A stretch of 5,530 nt of DNA, taken from contig JAGYMJ010000535.1 in the NCBI GenBank assembly GCA_018400625.1, positions 1-5,530 of the forward strand. Direction: 5' to 3'. Of the stretch, positions 1 through 5,480 are shown one piece after another. The position numbers and the translations under genes are program-made. This DNA comes from Planctomycetota bacterium. Lineage in GTDB: Bacteria; Planctomycetota; Brocadiia; SM23-32. Within the stretch, counting starts at the first letter, position 1. Each line of letters begins with the position of its first letter. The notes below the pieces were generated by a model. That model searched no databases. It was not told the DNA's origin and saw nothing but the letters and a program-made list of their open reading frames with translations.

Positions 1-17
1 GGTGGAATGAAGATCAA
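1..17 (+). repeat. Partial copy of the dispersed repeat, plus orientation
   Basis: GGTGGAATGAAGATCAA matches the end of the repeat found on the minus strand at 151-135 with one difference, and its first ten bases match 5504-5513 exactly. The remaining part of the repeat (expected to look like GCATCCCC...TGTGCC) would lie to the left of the window. The sequence contains GGTGGA followed by ATG, which could look like a ribosome binding site and start. The 31-codon frame from base 7 runs straight through the hairpin and ends at 102, so it is not called as a gene. Confidence 0.65.
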
Positions 18-46
18 AAGCGACAAAGAGTTGTACCAACACCTTC

Positions 47-107
47 AGCCGCTAATGCGCCCTGCCCGTCGCTCCCGAGGAAGGGCGGGCAGGGCGCATT
101 AGCGGCT
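47..107. repeat. Perfect 22-bp inverted repeat (strong hairpin)
   Basis: Arms 47-68 and 86-107 are exact reverse complements over 22 bases. A T-G wobble and a C-G pair (69-70 with 84-85) extend the stem to 24 pairs and leave a 13-base loop. Beyond a small internal loop, ACC at 41-43 can pair with GGT at 110-112. The stem is GC-rich on its loop side and contains GCTAATGCGC and its complement. There is no T-run directly after either arm, so it is not a typical intrinsic terminator, although as RNA it would be very stable. A structural core of the repeat element is the best reading. Confidence 0.85.
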
Positions 108-134
108 ACGGTCTATAAATTTATGACTTAAAAC

Positions 135-174
135 TTGATCTTCATCCCACCGGCACAAGGCTCGGCGGGGATGC
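135..174 (-). repeat. Copy of 40-base dispersed repeat, minus orientation
   Basis: Read on the minus strand this begins GCATCCCCGCCGAGCC and ends GGGATGAAGATCAA. It matches the + strand copy at 5481-5517 at 32 of 37 positions, and its last 17 bases match the partial copy at 1-17 at 16 positions. Inside it, CCGCCG and CGGTGG can form a six-pair stem with one G-T wobble. The copy at 5481 has an A-T pair at that wobble position, so the hairpin is kept while the sequence changes. Confidence 0.7.
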
Positions 175-260
175 CGCGTGGAACGCTGAATATTTAATGA
201 TCAAGTAGGACGTGGTTCACGGAATTTCTATGGTGGGGCCGTCGTAAGGTCTGGTGGCTC
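175..260 (+). other. Short non-coding stretch running into an in-frame, start-less coding remnant
   Basis: No complete gene, RNA gene or convincing promoter is seen here. In the frame of the gene at 261, stop codons lie at 195-197 (TAA) and 198-200 (TGA). From 201 the frame is open and encodes SSRTWFTEFLWWGRRKVWWL, which runs into the downstream protein. The part GRRKVWWLVRSGKLAHGEV lines up with KRRRIVKLLRQGVFTEGVV in the paralog at 1812-2414, so coding similarity extends upstream of the possible GTG start. There is no ATG, GTG or TTG in this open stretch before 261. The simplest reading is that an upstream membrane-helix region was lost. Confidence 0.5.
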
Positions 261-545
261 GTGCGCAGCGGAAAGTTAGCGCACGGAGAAGTTGTTTCAG
301 TATCGAGTCAGAGCACCCGTAAGGCGGGCAAATGGGTGGGGCTTGACGGGATGGGAAACGTGCTCCGTCACAGTTGTGTTACTATTGCGTTCGATGTCGA
401 TGGCAAAAAGCACGAGTACAGTTATGGAGCATCCCGCGTGCAGGCCATGGTAGCCAGAAACCAGAAAACGAACCAGAAGAGTATTGGTATTTTGCATAAT
501 ACGGACAATCCGGAACGGTGTGTCGTGACCCACATTTTACTCTAA
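261..545 (+). CDS. DUF3592-type domain protein, probably a 5'-truncated paralog
   Basis: The product is 94 residues and soluble as called, with function unknown. It aligns over its whole length with the C-terminal domains of the next two genes. Shared features are SGKLAHGEV near the start, a beta-strand-like VTIAFDVDGKKHEYSY at 40-55 (VSF...Y in the others), a charged helix around 60-72, and IGILHNTDN at 75-83 matching GLLYNPDN and GLLYDPDK. The paralogs carry two membrane helices and a QSPPR motif before this domain, and these are missing here. The GTG start has only a weak AAGG twelve bases upstream, and homology to the family continues upstream of it without a start codon. It is therefore either a decayed remnant beside the repeat element or a domain-only protein. 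The DUF3592 assignment rests on remembered family style and was not searched. It ends 14 bases before the next gene. Confidence 0.6.
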   Translation: MRSGKLAHGEVVSVSSQSTRKAGKWVGLDGMGNVLRHSCVTIAFDVDGKKHEYSYGASRVQAMVARNQKTNQKSIGILHNTDNPERCVVTHILL

Positions 546-547
546 TC

Positions 548-552
548 GAGGA
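548..552 (+). promoter_or_regulatory. Ribosome binding site that sets the start of the 412-residue gene
   Basis: GAGGA lies seven bases before the ATG at 560. The longer in-frame alternative, a GTG at 518, would overlap the preceding gene by 28 bases, has no comparable site, and would add 14 polar residues before the first membrane helix. The ATG at 560 is therefore preferred. Confidence 0.75.
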
Positions 553-559
553 AATCAAG

Positions 560-1798
560 ATGCCGTCAGGCTTTCAGATATTTGTGATCGCAGTGTACTG
601 TTTGCTGGGAATTAGCGTTCTTGGGATTCTTGCGAAGATTCTCATAAGCCTTCTCTCTAAGAGGGCTTCAGCGGAAGATATGGCCGAGAGACTGGGCCTG
701 GAGGTTCGGGACACATCGGAAGCCACGTTCATCTATGACCTGGGGATGAACCTTTTTGAACAGGGACCCGAAACGATGCGTGTCATCAAACGGTATTTGG
801 CAGGCGAGGGAGAGGATTTGTCCTTACATGTGCTGGATTACTCCTATTTTCGGAACAACACTGGACAGCACAACACGATCATCATCTTGCAGGGGGGGGC
901 GCTGGATTTGCCGGAGTTCGTGCTCCGCCCCAAGAGGAAAATCAGAGACTGGTTTGGGGAAAAGTTAGGTGGGCAGGATATTGATTTTCCAGATGATCCC
1001 GATTTCAACAAGCGGTTTGTTCTTTTTGGGGAAAACAAGTCCGAAGTCCGTCGATATCTGAATCGTGAAGTGCGTGAGTTTTTGGTCGAAAATCCGGACC
1101 TGCGTATGGAAGCTAACGGAAATGCTCTGATGTCTCATCGTGGGAAAATACTTGATGTGGACGAAATCGAGAAACTGCTGGAACTTTCTCGTCGTGCTGC
1201 CGGGAGCTTTGCCGGGAAAAGGGTGGACATGTCTTCTCTCCGGAAGGAGATAGGGGGTTTTCTCATGCAATCGCCGCCGCGACGGATTCCGCGGTGGGCC
1301 CGAGTGAAAGTCAACGAATCTCTGGCCCGGGGGGTGACGACCCGCGGAGCATTCATTCCCTGTGGTGTCTTGCTTCTTGTGGGCATCATGACCACCCTTG
1401 GCGTGTTCTTCGAGTATCACGATTTCCGGCGATGGCTGGGAATTATTGCTTTGCTGCCAGGCAGCATCCTGACCCCCCTTCTCATTCGAGCGCGGCAGCG
1501 TCCTTTCCGGTTGCTCTCACGCGGCCATTTCGCGCGGGGAGAGGTGGAGAAGATCAATGAGACGGGGGCTGCCCTCACCGGTAACCGGCGTGGTACGCCT
1601 TCCTCACACTCACTTGAATACCGGGTTGTGGTTTCTTTCGAGACCCCGCAGGGTAAACGGTCGGGGTCGTACAAGGGGTACGGAGAAGATGTTGATATTG
1701 CCGTGGAAAAGGCGAAGAAAAATCAAAAGGTCGGTTTGTTGTATAACCCGGATAACGTGGATGAAATAATGCTCGTGGATTCACTAATTGAAACATAA
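560..1798 (+). CDS. Three-helix membrane protein with C-terminal DUF3592-type domain
   Basis: This is a 412-residue protein of unknown function. Residues 5-31 form a membrane helix followed by SKR, which by the positive-inside rule puts residues 32-260 in the cytoplasm. That middle region has a motif set GQHNTIIILQ, LPEFVLRP, GGQDIDFPDDPDFNKRF and a VRRYL helix. I recall this style from uncharacterised proteins of Planctomycetes and similar bacteria, but know no assigned function. Residues 236-247 hold QSPPRRIP, followed by two helices (about 262-285 and 291-309), a basic RARQRPFRLLSRG stretch, and the domain (about 318-412) ending in VGLLYNPDN. Residues 236-412 therefore repeat the architecture of the next gene. 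A run of eight G (892-899) sits in the codons for Gln111-Gly112-Gly113-Ala114. The stop codon overlaps the next ribosome binding site. No catalytic residues are evident. The reading frame is confident; the function is not. Confidence 0.9.
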   Translation: MPSGFQIFVIAVYCLLGISVLGILAKILISLLSKRASAEDMAERLGLEVRDTSEATFIYDLGMNLFEQGPETMRVIKRYLAGEGEDLSLHVLDYSYFRNNTGQHNTIIILQGGALDLPEFVLRPKRKIRDWFGEKLGGQDIDFPDDPDFNKRFVLFGENKSEVRRYLNREVREFLVENPDLRMEANGNALMSHRGKILDVDEIEKLLELSRRAAGSFAGKRVDMSSLRKEIGGFLMQSPPRRIPRWARVKVNESLARGVTTRGAFIPCGVLLLVGIMTTLGVFFEYHDFRRWLGIIALLPGSILTPLLIRARQRPFRLLSRGHFARGEVEKINETGAALTGNRRGTPSSHSLEYRVVVSFETPQGKRSGSYKGYGEDVDIAVEKAKKNQKVGLLYNPDNVDEIMLVDSLIET

Positions 1799-1804
1799 AG
1801 GAGG
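1797..1804 (+). promoter_or_regulatory. Strong Shine-Dalgarno overlapping the upstream stop codon
   Basis: AAAGGAGG lies seven bases before the ATG at 1812 and shares its first two bases with the TAA stop of the upstream gene. This supports the called start and close translational linkage of the two paralogs. Confidence 0.8.
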
Positions 1805-1811
1805 ATAAACA

Positions 1812-2414
1812 ATGGCTCTGCCCCTGGAAGAGATCGAAAGAATTGTTCAGCAGTCTCCGCCGCGTGACGTGCCCAATGAACTCCGTAAACAGGCGCTCAG
1901 CACTGATCTGACCGTGTCAAAGTTTTATTATGGGGCCGCAGTGTTTGCCCTTATCCTTGGCGGCGGCCTTACTCTTATGATGTTTCCATGGGTGGCCATC
2001 TTTGGCGTGGACCTACTTCCCGGTGTGGATGGCCTCCCCAAGGAGGACCCCAAGATGGCCATTGCGGGGTTATTTGCTTGCATCGGTCCTATTTTCTTCG
2101 TGGTCACCTGGTTCAAGCGACGACGCATTGTCAAACTTCTCCGTCAAGGAGTTTTCACTGAAGGGGTCGTCCAGTCGGTGGACGATAATGTTTCGGAGGC
2201 CGTTGATGAGTTGCGTAATTTAGCCTCCGGAAAATTTCCCGTGAACGTCACGGTCTCCTTCCATGCCGACGGGGAAGAGCGCGTTCACACCTATCAAGCC
2301 ATTGGGCCCGAACTCGAAATGGCGCGTAAAAAGGCAAAAAACGGCGAGCCGATCGGCCTGCTGTATGATCCCGATAAACCGTACAAGTGCATCAGAACCC
2401 GGAGTCTTATCTGA
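1812..2414 (+). CDS. Two-helix membrane protein with DUF3592-type domain
   Basis: This is a 200-residue protein of unknown function. The N-terminus has QQSPPRDVP (13-21), matching MQSPPRRIP in the preceding gene. Two hydrophobic segments follow (about 40-66 and 83-100), separated by a short loop LPGVDGLPKEDPK that is probably extracytoplasmic. Then come the basic FKRRRIVKLLRQG and the soluble domain (about 110-200), with VNVTVSF, a charged ARKKAKNGE helix and GLLYDPDKP. The protein equals the C-terminal half of its upstream neighbour and is a clear paralog, although the DNA has diverged. By charge, the C-terminal domain should face the cytoplasm. DUF3592 proteins have no established function that I can name. 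The start is well supported by AAAGGAGG, and the gene ends 13 bases before the next ATG. Confidence 0.9.
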   Translation: MALPLEEIERIVQQSPPRDVPNELRKQALSTDLTVSKFYYGAAVFALILGGGLTLMMFPWVAIFGVDLLPGVDGLPKEDPKMAIAGLFACIGPIFFVVTWFKRRRIVKLLRQGVFTEGVVQSVDDNVSEAVDELRNLASGKFPVNVTVSFHADGEERVHTYQAIGPELEMARKKAKNGEPIGLLYDPDKPYKCIRTRSLI

Positions 2415-2416
2415 AT

Positions 2417-2424
2417 GGAGGTGA
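2417..2424 (+). promoter_or_regulatory. Near-ideal Shine-Dalgarno for the zinc-ribbon/propeller gene
   Basis: GGAGGTGA begins two bases after the upstream stop and lies three bases from the ATG at 2428, which is slightly close. It is the longest anti-16S match among the genes here and suggests good translation of this gene within the operon. Confidence 0.75.
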
Positions 2425-2427
2425 ACC

Positions 2428-4248
2428 ATGCCGATCAGAATCAAGTGCAGTTGTGGGAAGGTACTCCGCGCGCCGGATGATGCGGCGGGGAAGAAAGCGA
2501 AATGCCCAGGTTGCGGAAAAGTAATCGCGATTCCCGCATCCGAGGAACCCGTACCGGAGGAGCCCCCGGCCGAGGAAACGGTACTGTGCGCCGAATGCGG
2601 GGCCGAGGTCGAGGAGGGGGCGGTCGTCTGCATGCAGTGTGGATACAACTTCGACACAGGACAGGCCTTCCAGAGTCCGCCTGCCGAGCCGAGCGGGAGA
2701 AGCGGACCTCCGTGGAAACTCATTGGCATCGGCGGCGGAGTGCTGTTGATCCTGGTTCTGGCCATCGGCGGGTTCATGCTGTTCCGTAGCGGAGACGGCT
2801 CGGACGGAATGGGCGACGCGACGGCGAGAAAACGGGCCGGTAAGGGCCCCGAACAGGCCTTCCAGTTGGCTGTTGAGGCCGCAGAGGCCGACGACTGGAA
2901 TGCCCTGATGGCCATCTCCCAGGAGGATATCCAGGCCAAAATAGCCACCGGAGTTATGGAGGGGTTTTTCAAATGGAGCGAGAAACACCCCGATATGATG
3001 ATTAAAGAGGAGGAGCACAGTGCGGGCGAAACGCGCATTGAGATCAATCCCAAAGCCGATAAATTGTGGGATATACCTCTGTCGGAGTGGAAGGCGATGT
3101 CTTTCGAGGAACAGATGCCCAGAATGGCATCGCTGCCGGAGGTGGGTGCCAGGATACAAGAAGAGTTTGCCGCCCTCAAAGGCGCCGGCATGCTTTCATG
3201 TGAACATGAAGGGGAGGAAGCAAAGGTTGTGTTCAGTTCCGACGAGGGCCGCTTCCGCGGCGCCCTTCTTCGAAAGGATGGCATCTGGCTGCTGGGGGAA
3301 TGGGAGGCGGACGTTCCCGGCCCCCAAATCCTCTGCCAGGTTGAGGATGACAACGAGAAAATATGGGGTCTGCACCTGCTCGATGAGGGGGAAAAGCTCA
3401 TAACCGCCGGCGGAGAAGTGACCCTGTGGGATACTTCTTCCGGACAAAAAATCAGAAAAATCGGCGGGGCGGCCGCCGCGATGGGAATGCCTCTGGGCAG
3501 CGACGTCAGCGCCGATCAGAAACGACTGGCACACGGCACGACCCGGGGGATGGTCAGAGTGGTCGATATAGAGTCGGGAGAAGAGCTCAAAACCATTAAG
3601 GCCGACCCCACTGTCCTGGCATTTATACCACAGGTGGACCGGCTGGCAACCCTGTCCGATCGCAGCACGCAGGTACGCGTTTTTGACCTTTCCGGTGACA
3701 GCAAAAAAATCACCCGTGAGACGGTCACACTCAATATCGGGAGCCAATTCGGGCGTGCGGCCTTTCCTTCCCTGGCCGCCTCCCCCGACGGCGAAAGGCT
3801 GGCCGCCTGCACCGGAACTGAGACGGTTGCCGTCTTCAACCCGTCCACCGGTGACCGTGAAAAAGATCTGCAGGCGGAAGAGAACGTGTGGTCGCTGGCT
3901 TTCAGTCCCGACGGTAAGTTTCTGGCGACCGGCGCGACGATCTGGAAAACTTCCGACTGGTCGAAAGTAACCACTATACAAACCGGGGAGGAAAATCGGG
4001 CTGCAGTTTTTTCGCCCGACGGCCGTTACCTGCTGATCGGCGCATCAAACGGGAAAGCAAACCTCTACAGCGTCGGAGACTGGAAACTCGAACAGGCCGC
4101 CCCCTTCAACCTGAAGACGGGCGAAAGCGACCAGATGTGGGACACCGCTGATATGCCTCAGGCCGTTGCCTTCGGTCCGGCCGGCCGGACAATGGCTGCC
4201 AGCAATGAAGACGGGGCCATCGTGTGGGACCTGAGAGGGGAGGAGTGA
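2428..4248 (+). CDS. Double zinc-ribbon, single-helix membrane protein with seven-blade WD40-type propeller
   Basis: This is a 606-residue protein. Ribbon 1 has Cys7, Cys9, Cys26 and Cys29 in the CSCGKVLRAPDDAAGK...KCPGCG style common in Planctomycetes and Lentisphaerae. Ribbon 2 has Cys54, Cys57, Cys68 and Cys71 (CAECG...CMQCG). An acidic Pro/Glu linker (38-50) joins them. One membrane helix spans about 98-119, preceded by Arg and Lys, so the ribbons should be cytoplasmic and the rest outside. Residues 140-295 form a helical then beta region ending in FRGALLRKDGIWLLGEW, reminiscent of NTF2-like or DUF4878-like domains, though that is uncertain. Residues 310-602 show seven repeats with SPDG turns (SPDGERLAA, SPDGKFLAT, SPDGRYLLI) and strand ends such as VTLWDTSSG, VRVVDIESG, VRVFDLSG and AIVWDLRG. 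Propellers of this kind normally bind other proteins. No enzyme motif is seen. The next gene starts three bases after the stop. Confidence 0.9.
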   Translation: MPIRIKCSCGKVLRAPDDAAGKKAKCPGCGKVIAIPASEEPVPEEPPAEETVLCAECGAEVEEGAVVCMQCGYNFDTGQAFQSPPAEPSGRSGPPWKLIGIGGGVLLILVLAIGGFMLFRSGDGSDGMGDATARKRAGKGPEQAFQLAVEAAEADDWNALMAISQEDIQAKIATGVMEGFFKWSEKHPDMMIKEEEHSAGETRIEINPKADKLWDIPLSEWKAMSFEEQMPRMASLPEVGARIQEEFAALKGAGMLSCEHEGEEAKVVFSSDEGRFRGALLRKDGIWLLGEWEADVPGPQILCQVEDDNEKIWGLHLLDEGEKLITAGGEVTLWDTSSGQKIRKIGGAAAAMGMPLGSDVSADQKRLAHGTTRGMVRVVDIESGEELKTIKADPTVLAFIPQVDRLATLSDRSTQVRVFDLSGDSKKITRETVTLNIGSQFGRAAFPSLAASPDGERLAACTGTETVAVFNPSTGDREKDLQAEENVWSLAFSPDGKFLATGATIWKTSDWSKVTTIQTGEENRAAVFSPDGRYLLIGASNGKANLYSVGDWKLEQAAPFNLKTGESDQMWDTADMPQAVAFGPAGRTMAASNEDGAIVWDLRGEE

Positions 4249-4251
4249 TTA

Positions 4252-5472
4252 ATGAACGAATTCGAGGAGATGGCCGCCCAACTGCCCGAAAACCTTCGTG
4301 CCTGCGTGCAAAAAAAAGATGATGGCACCGTGGAGTTTGAAGTAGACCGGAGAACGGTTTCCCGGCCGGTGGATTTTTATATTGCAATGGGACTCTGTCT
4401 TGTCGGATCTGTCATGACCGGGCTGATATTTCTTCTTGTTCTCGTGGGGCTTGTGACGGGCGAGTCGGATGGGAGTCCTGTTCCTGTCCTGGCGACCGGA
4501 GTAGTTTCTGCGGGTTTTGCGTTCGGTGCCTGGCATTTCTGGCGTTGGTTCCATACCACGGAGATGGTGGAAATATCATCTGACCACATTCGTGTATTCA
4601 CAATTCGGGGGAGCCGGCGGAAAAAGCGGCTGGACTGTCCCATCTCGGGGGTCCAGGAAGTGGGGTTCCACAAGCGGCTCAGAAATGATTCCCATCATTA
4701 CATGTACATCGTTTGCTCGTCGAGGGACAGGCAGGAACAGCCGGATAGGATCAGAGTTTTCCGTTCCTGGGAACCGGATATTCCCGAAGAATTGACCCCG
4801 GTCGTCGAACGACTGGTGCTGGAACGTCAGGGCACCACACGGGCGGAGAAGGATCGCGAGGAACTGCTGACTACTCCCGAAGCCGAGATTGAAATGAATC
4901 CTCCGCAGGGTGTGATGGAACTGCACCCGGATGAGGGGCGGATGACGGTGGTGGCTCCACCGCCCGAGCCACCCCTCGTTTTGAAAATAGTCATTTTAAC
5001 CCTTCTGTTACTGTTCACCACGGTGGCAGTGCTGGCGAAGGCACCTGTTGCCCTTATACCCGGATTACTGCTTGTGGGGTCCGTCGGATGGGGCGTCCAT
5101 CGCCGGATCAATGGGCGAAAAGATGCCCGGGAAGAGCTGATCCTGGGGCCGGATAACGTCGAATGGCACGTTCTGCCGCGCATCGGTGAACCGCAGCGCA
5201 CATCCATATCGACAGCCGATATTTCGAAAGTCTCGGTCTTCGGCAAAGCCGGGAATTGGCGCCTTGTGATCGAAGGTGCGGGGCAAGATCAGGACGAAGC
5301 CGCGCAAAACTCCTCTTCATCACAGACGGGAACCGAAGAGCCGGCGCCGCCCCGGATCAACTTCGGTCGGGCACTGACAATGGAGGAAAAACGATGGTTG
5401 CGGGAATATGTGAAACGTTATGTGAAGGCCAACGCAGGGGTTGACATTAATCTATCGGTAAGTCCTCAGTGA
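4252..5472 (+). CDS. Four-helix membrane protein with two tandem helix-pair/PH-like units
   Basis: This is a 406-residue protein of unknown function. It reads as an internal duplication. Unit 1 has LPENLRACVQKKDDGTVEFE (11-30), helices at about 42-69 and 76-99, and a beta-rich soluble part (103-190) from MVEISSDHIRVF through ISGVQEVGF to RIRVFRSW and a closing helix. Unit 2 has PPQGVMELHPDEGRMTVV (217-234), helices at about 244-262 and 265-283, and a soluble part (294-393) from ELILGPDNVEW through ISKVSVF and WRLVIEGAG to RINFGRALTMEEKRWLREYV. The strand-then-helix layout resembles bacterial PH-like domains, an inference from pattern only. A low-complexity Gln/Ser/Glu insert (345-366) lies in the last domain. 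Both soluble parts are likely cytoplasmic. GGGAGGAG at 4238-4245 supports the start, and the three-base gap after the propeller gene implies coupling. Confidence 0.9.
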   Translation: MNEFEEMAAQLPENLRACVQKKDDGTVEFEVDRRTVSRPVDFYIAMGLCLVGSVMTGLIFLLVLVGLVTGESDGSPVPVLATGVVSAGFAFGAWHFWRWFHTTEMVEISSDHIRVFTIRGSRRKKRLDCPISGVQEVGFHKRLRNDSHHYMYIVCSSRDRQEQPDRIRVFRSWEPDIPEELTPVVERLVLERQGTTRAEKDREELLTTPEAEIEMNPPQGVMELHPDEGRMTVVAPPPEPPLVLKIVILTLLLLFTTVAVLAKAPVALIPGLLLVGSVGWGVHRRINGRKDAREELILGPDNVEWHVLPRIGEPQRTSISTADISKVSVFGKAGNWRLVIEGAGQDQDEAAQNSSSSQTGTEEPAPPRINFGRALTMEEKRWLREYVKRYVKANAGVDINLSVSPQ

Positions 5473-5480
5473 ACCACCTA

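Larger units (their letters stand above)
1..174. repeat. Nested palindromic repeat element (REPIN/MITE-like), left edge cut by the window
   Basis: Bases 1-17 and 135-151 are inverted copies of each other, with 16 of 17 positions paired (the only mismatch is base 6 against 146). Between them sits a second, perfect inverted repeat (47-68 with 86-107). The right arm continues outward to 174, and that 40-base sequence recurs in the opposite orientation at 5481-5520, so this is a dispersed repeat and not a chance hairpin. The left arm presumably continues outside the window. No transposase is encoded within it, so it is non-autonomous. Paired inverted repeats of this size resemble REPIN or MITE elements, but the family is not recognised. 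It lies directly upstream of a gene that appears to have lost its 5' end. Confidence 0.75.

Noticed and set aside
7..102. 31-codon open frame starting at the ATG inside the repeat, preceded by GGTGGA
   Set aside because: It runs through both arms of the perfect hairpin. The ATG lies in the repeat consensus, and the minus-strand copy yields only a five-residue peptide, so it is best explained as repeat sequence.
47..107. Hairpin read as an intrinsic terminator of an upstream gene
   Set aside because: The stem is long and perfect but has no T-run directly after it on either strand, and it is embedded within a second inverted repeat that recurs elsewhere in the window.
1..174. Integron attC site or CRISPR repeat
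   Set aside because: There is no GTTRRRY core, no regular repeat-spacer series, and the copies lie in opposite orientation over 5 kb apart.
175..260. Sigma70-type promoter for the operon
   Set aside because: AT-rich words such as TATTTAAT are present, but no -35 and -10 pair with 16-18 base spacing could be supported by eye.
518..559. GTG start at 518 for the 412-residue gene, adding 14 residues
   Set aside because: It overlaps the preceding gene by 28 bases, lacks a ribosome binding site and puts polar residues before the first helix. The ATG at 560 has GAGGA at suitable spacing.
2220..3401. Long minus-strand open frame of 393 codons opposite the propeller gene
   Set aside because: Its product is low-complexity Ser/Pro-rich, it straddles the 1812 and 2428 genes, and the + strand frame has clear zinc ribbon and WD40 motifs. 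It is a shadow frame produced by GC-rich coding sequence.
4310..4317. Run of eight A in the last gene as a programmed frameshift or slippage site
   Set aside because: The -1 frame meets a TAG about nine codons later and would yield only a short fragment. The zero frame continues as a well-organised protein, and runs of A in Lys codons are common.
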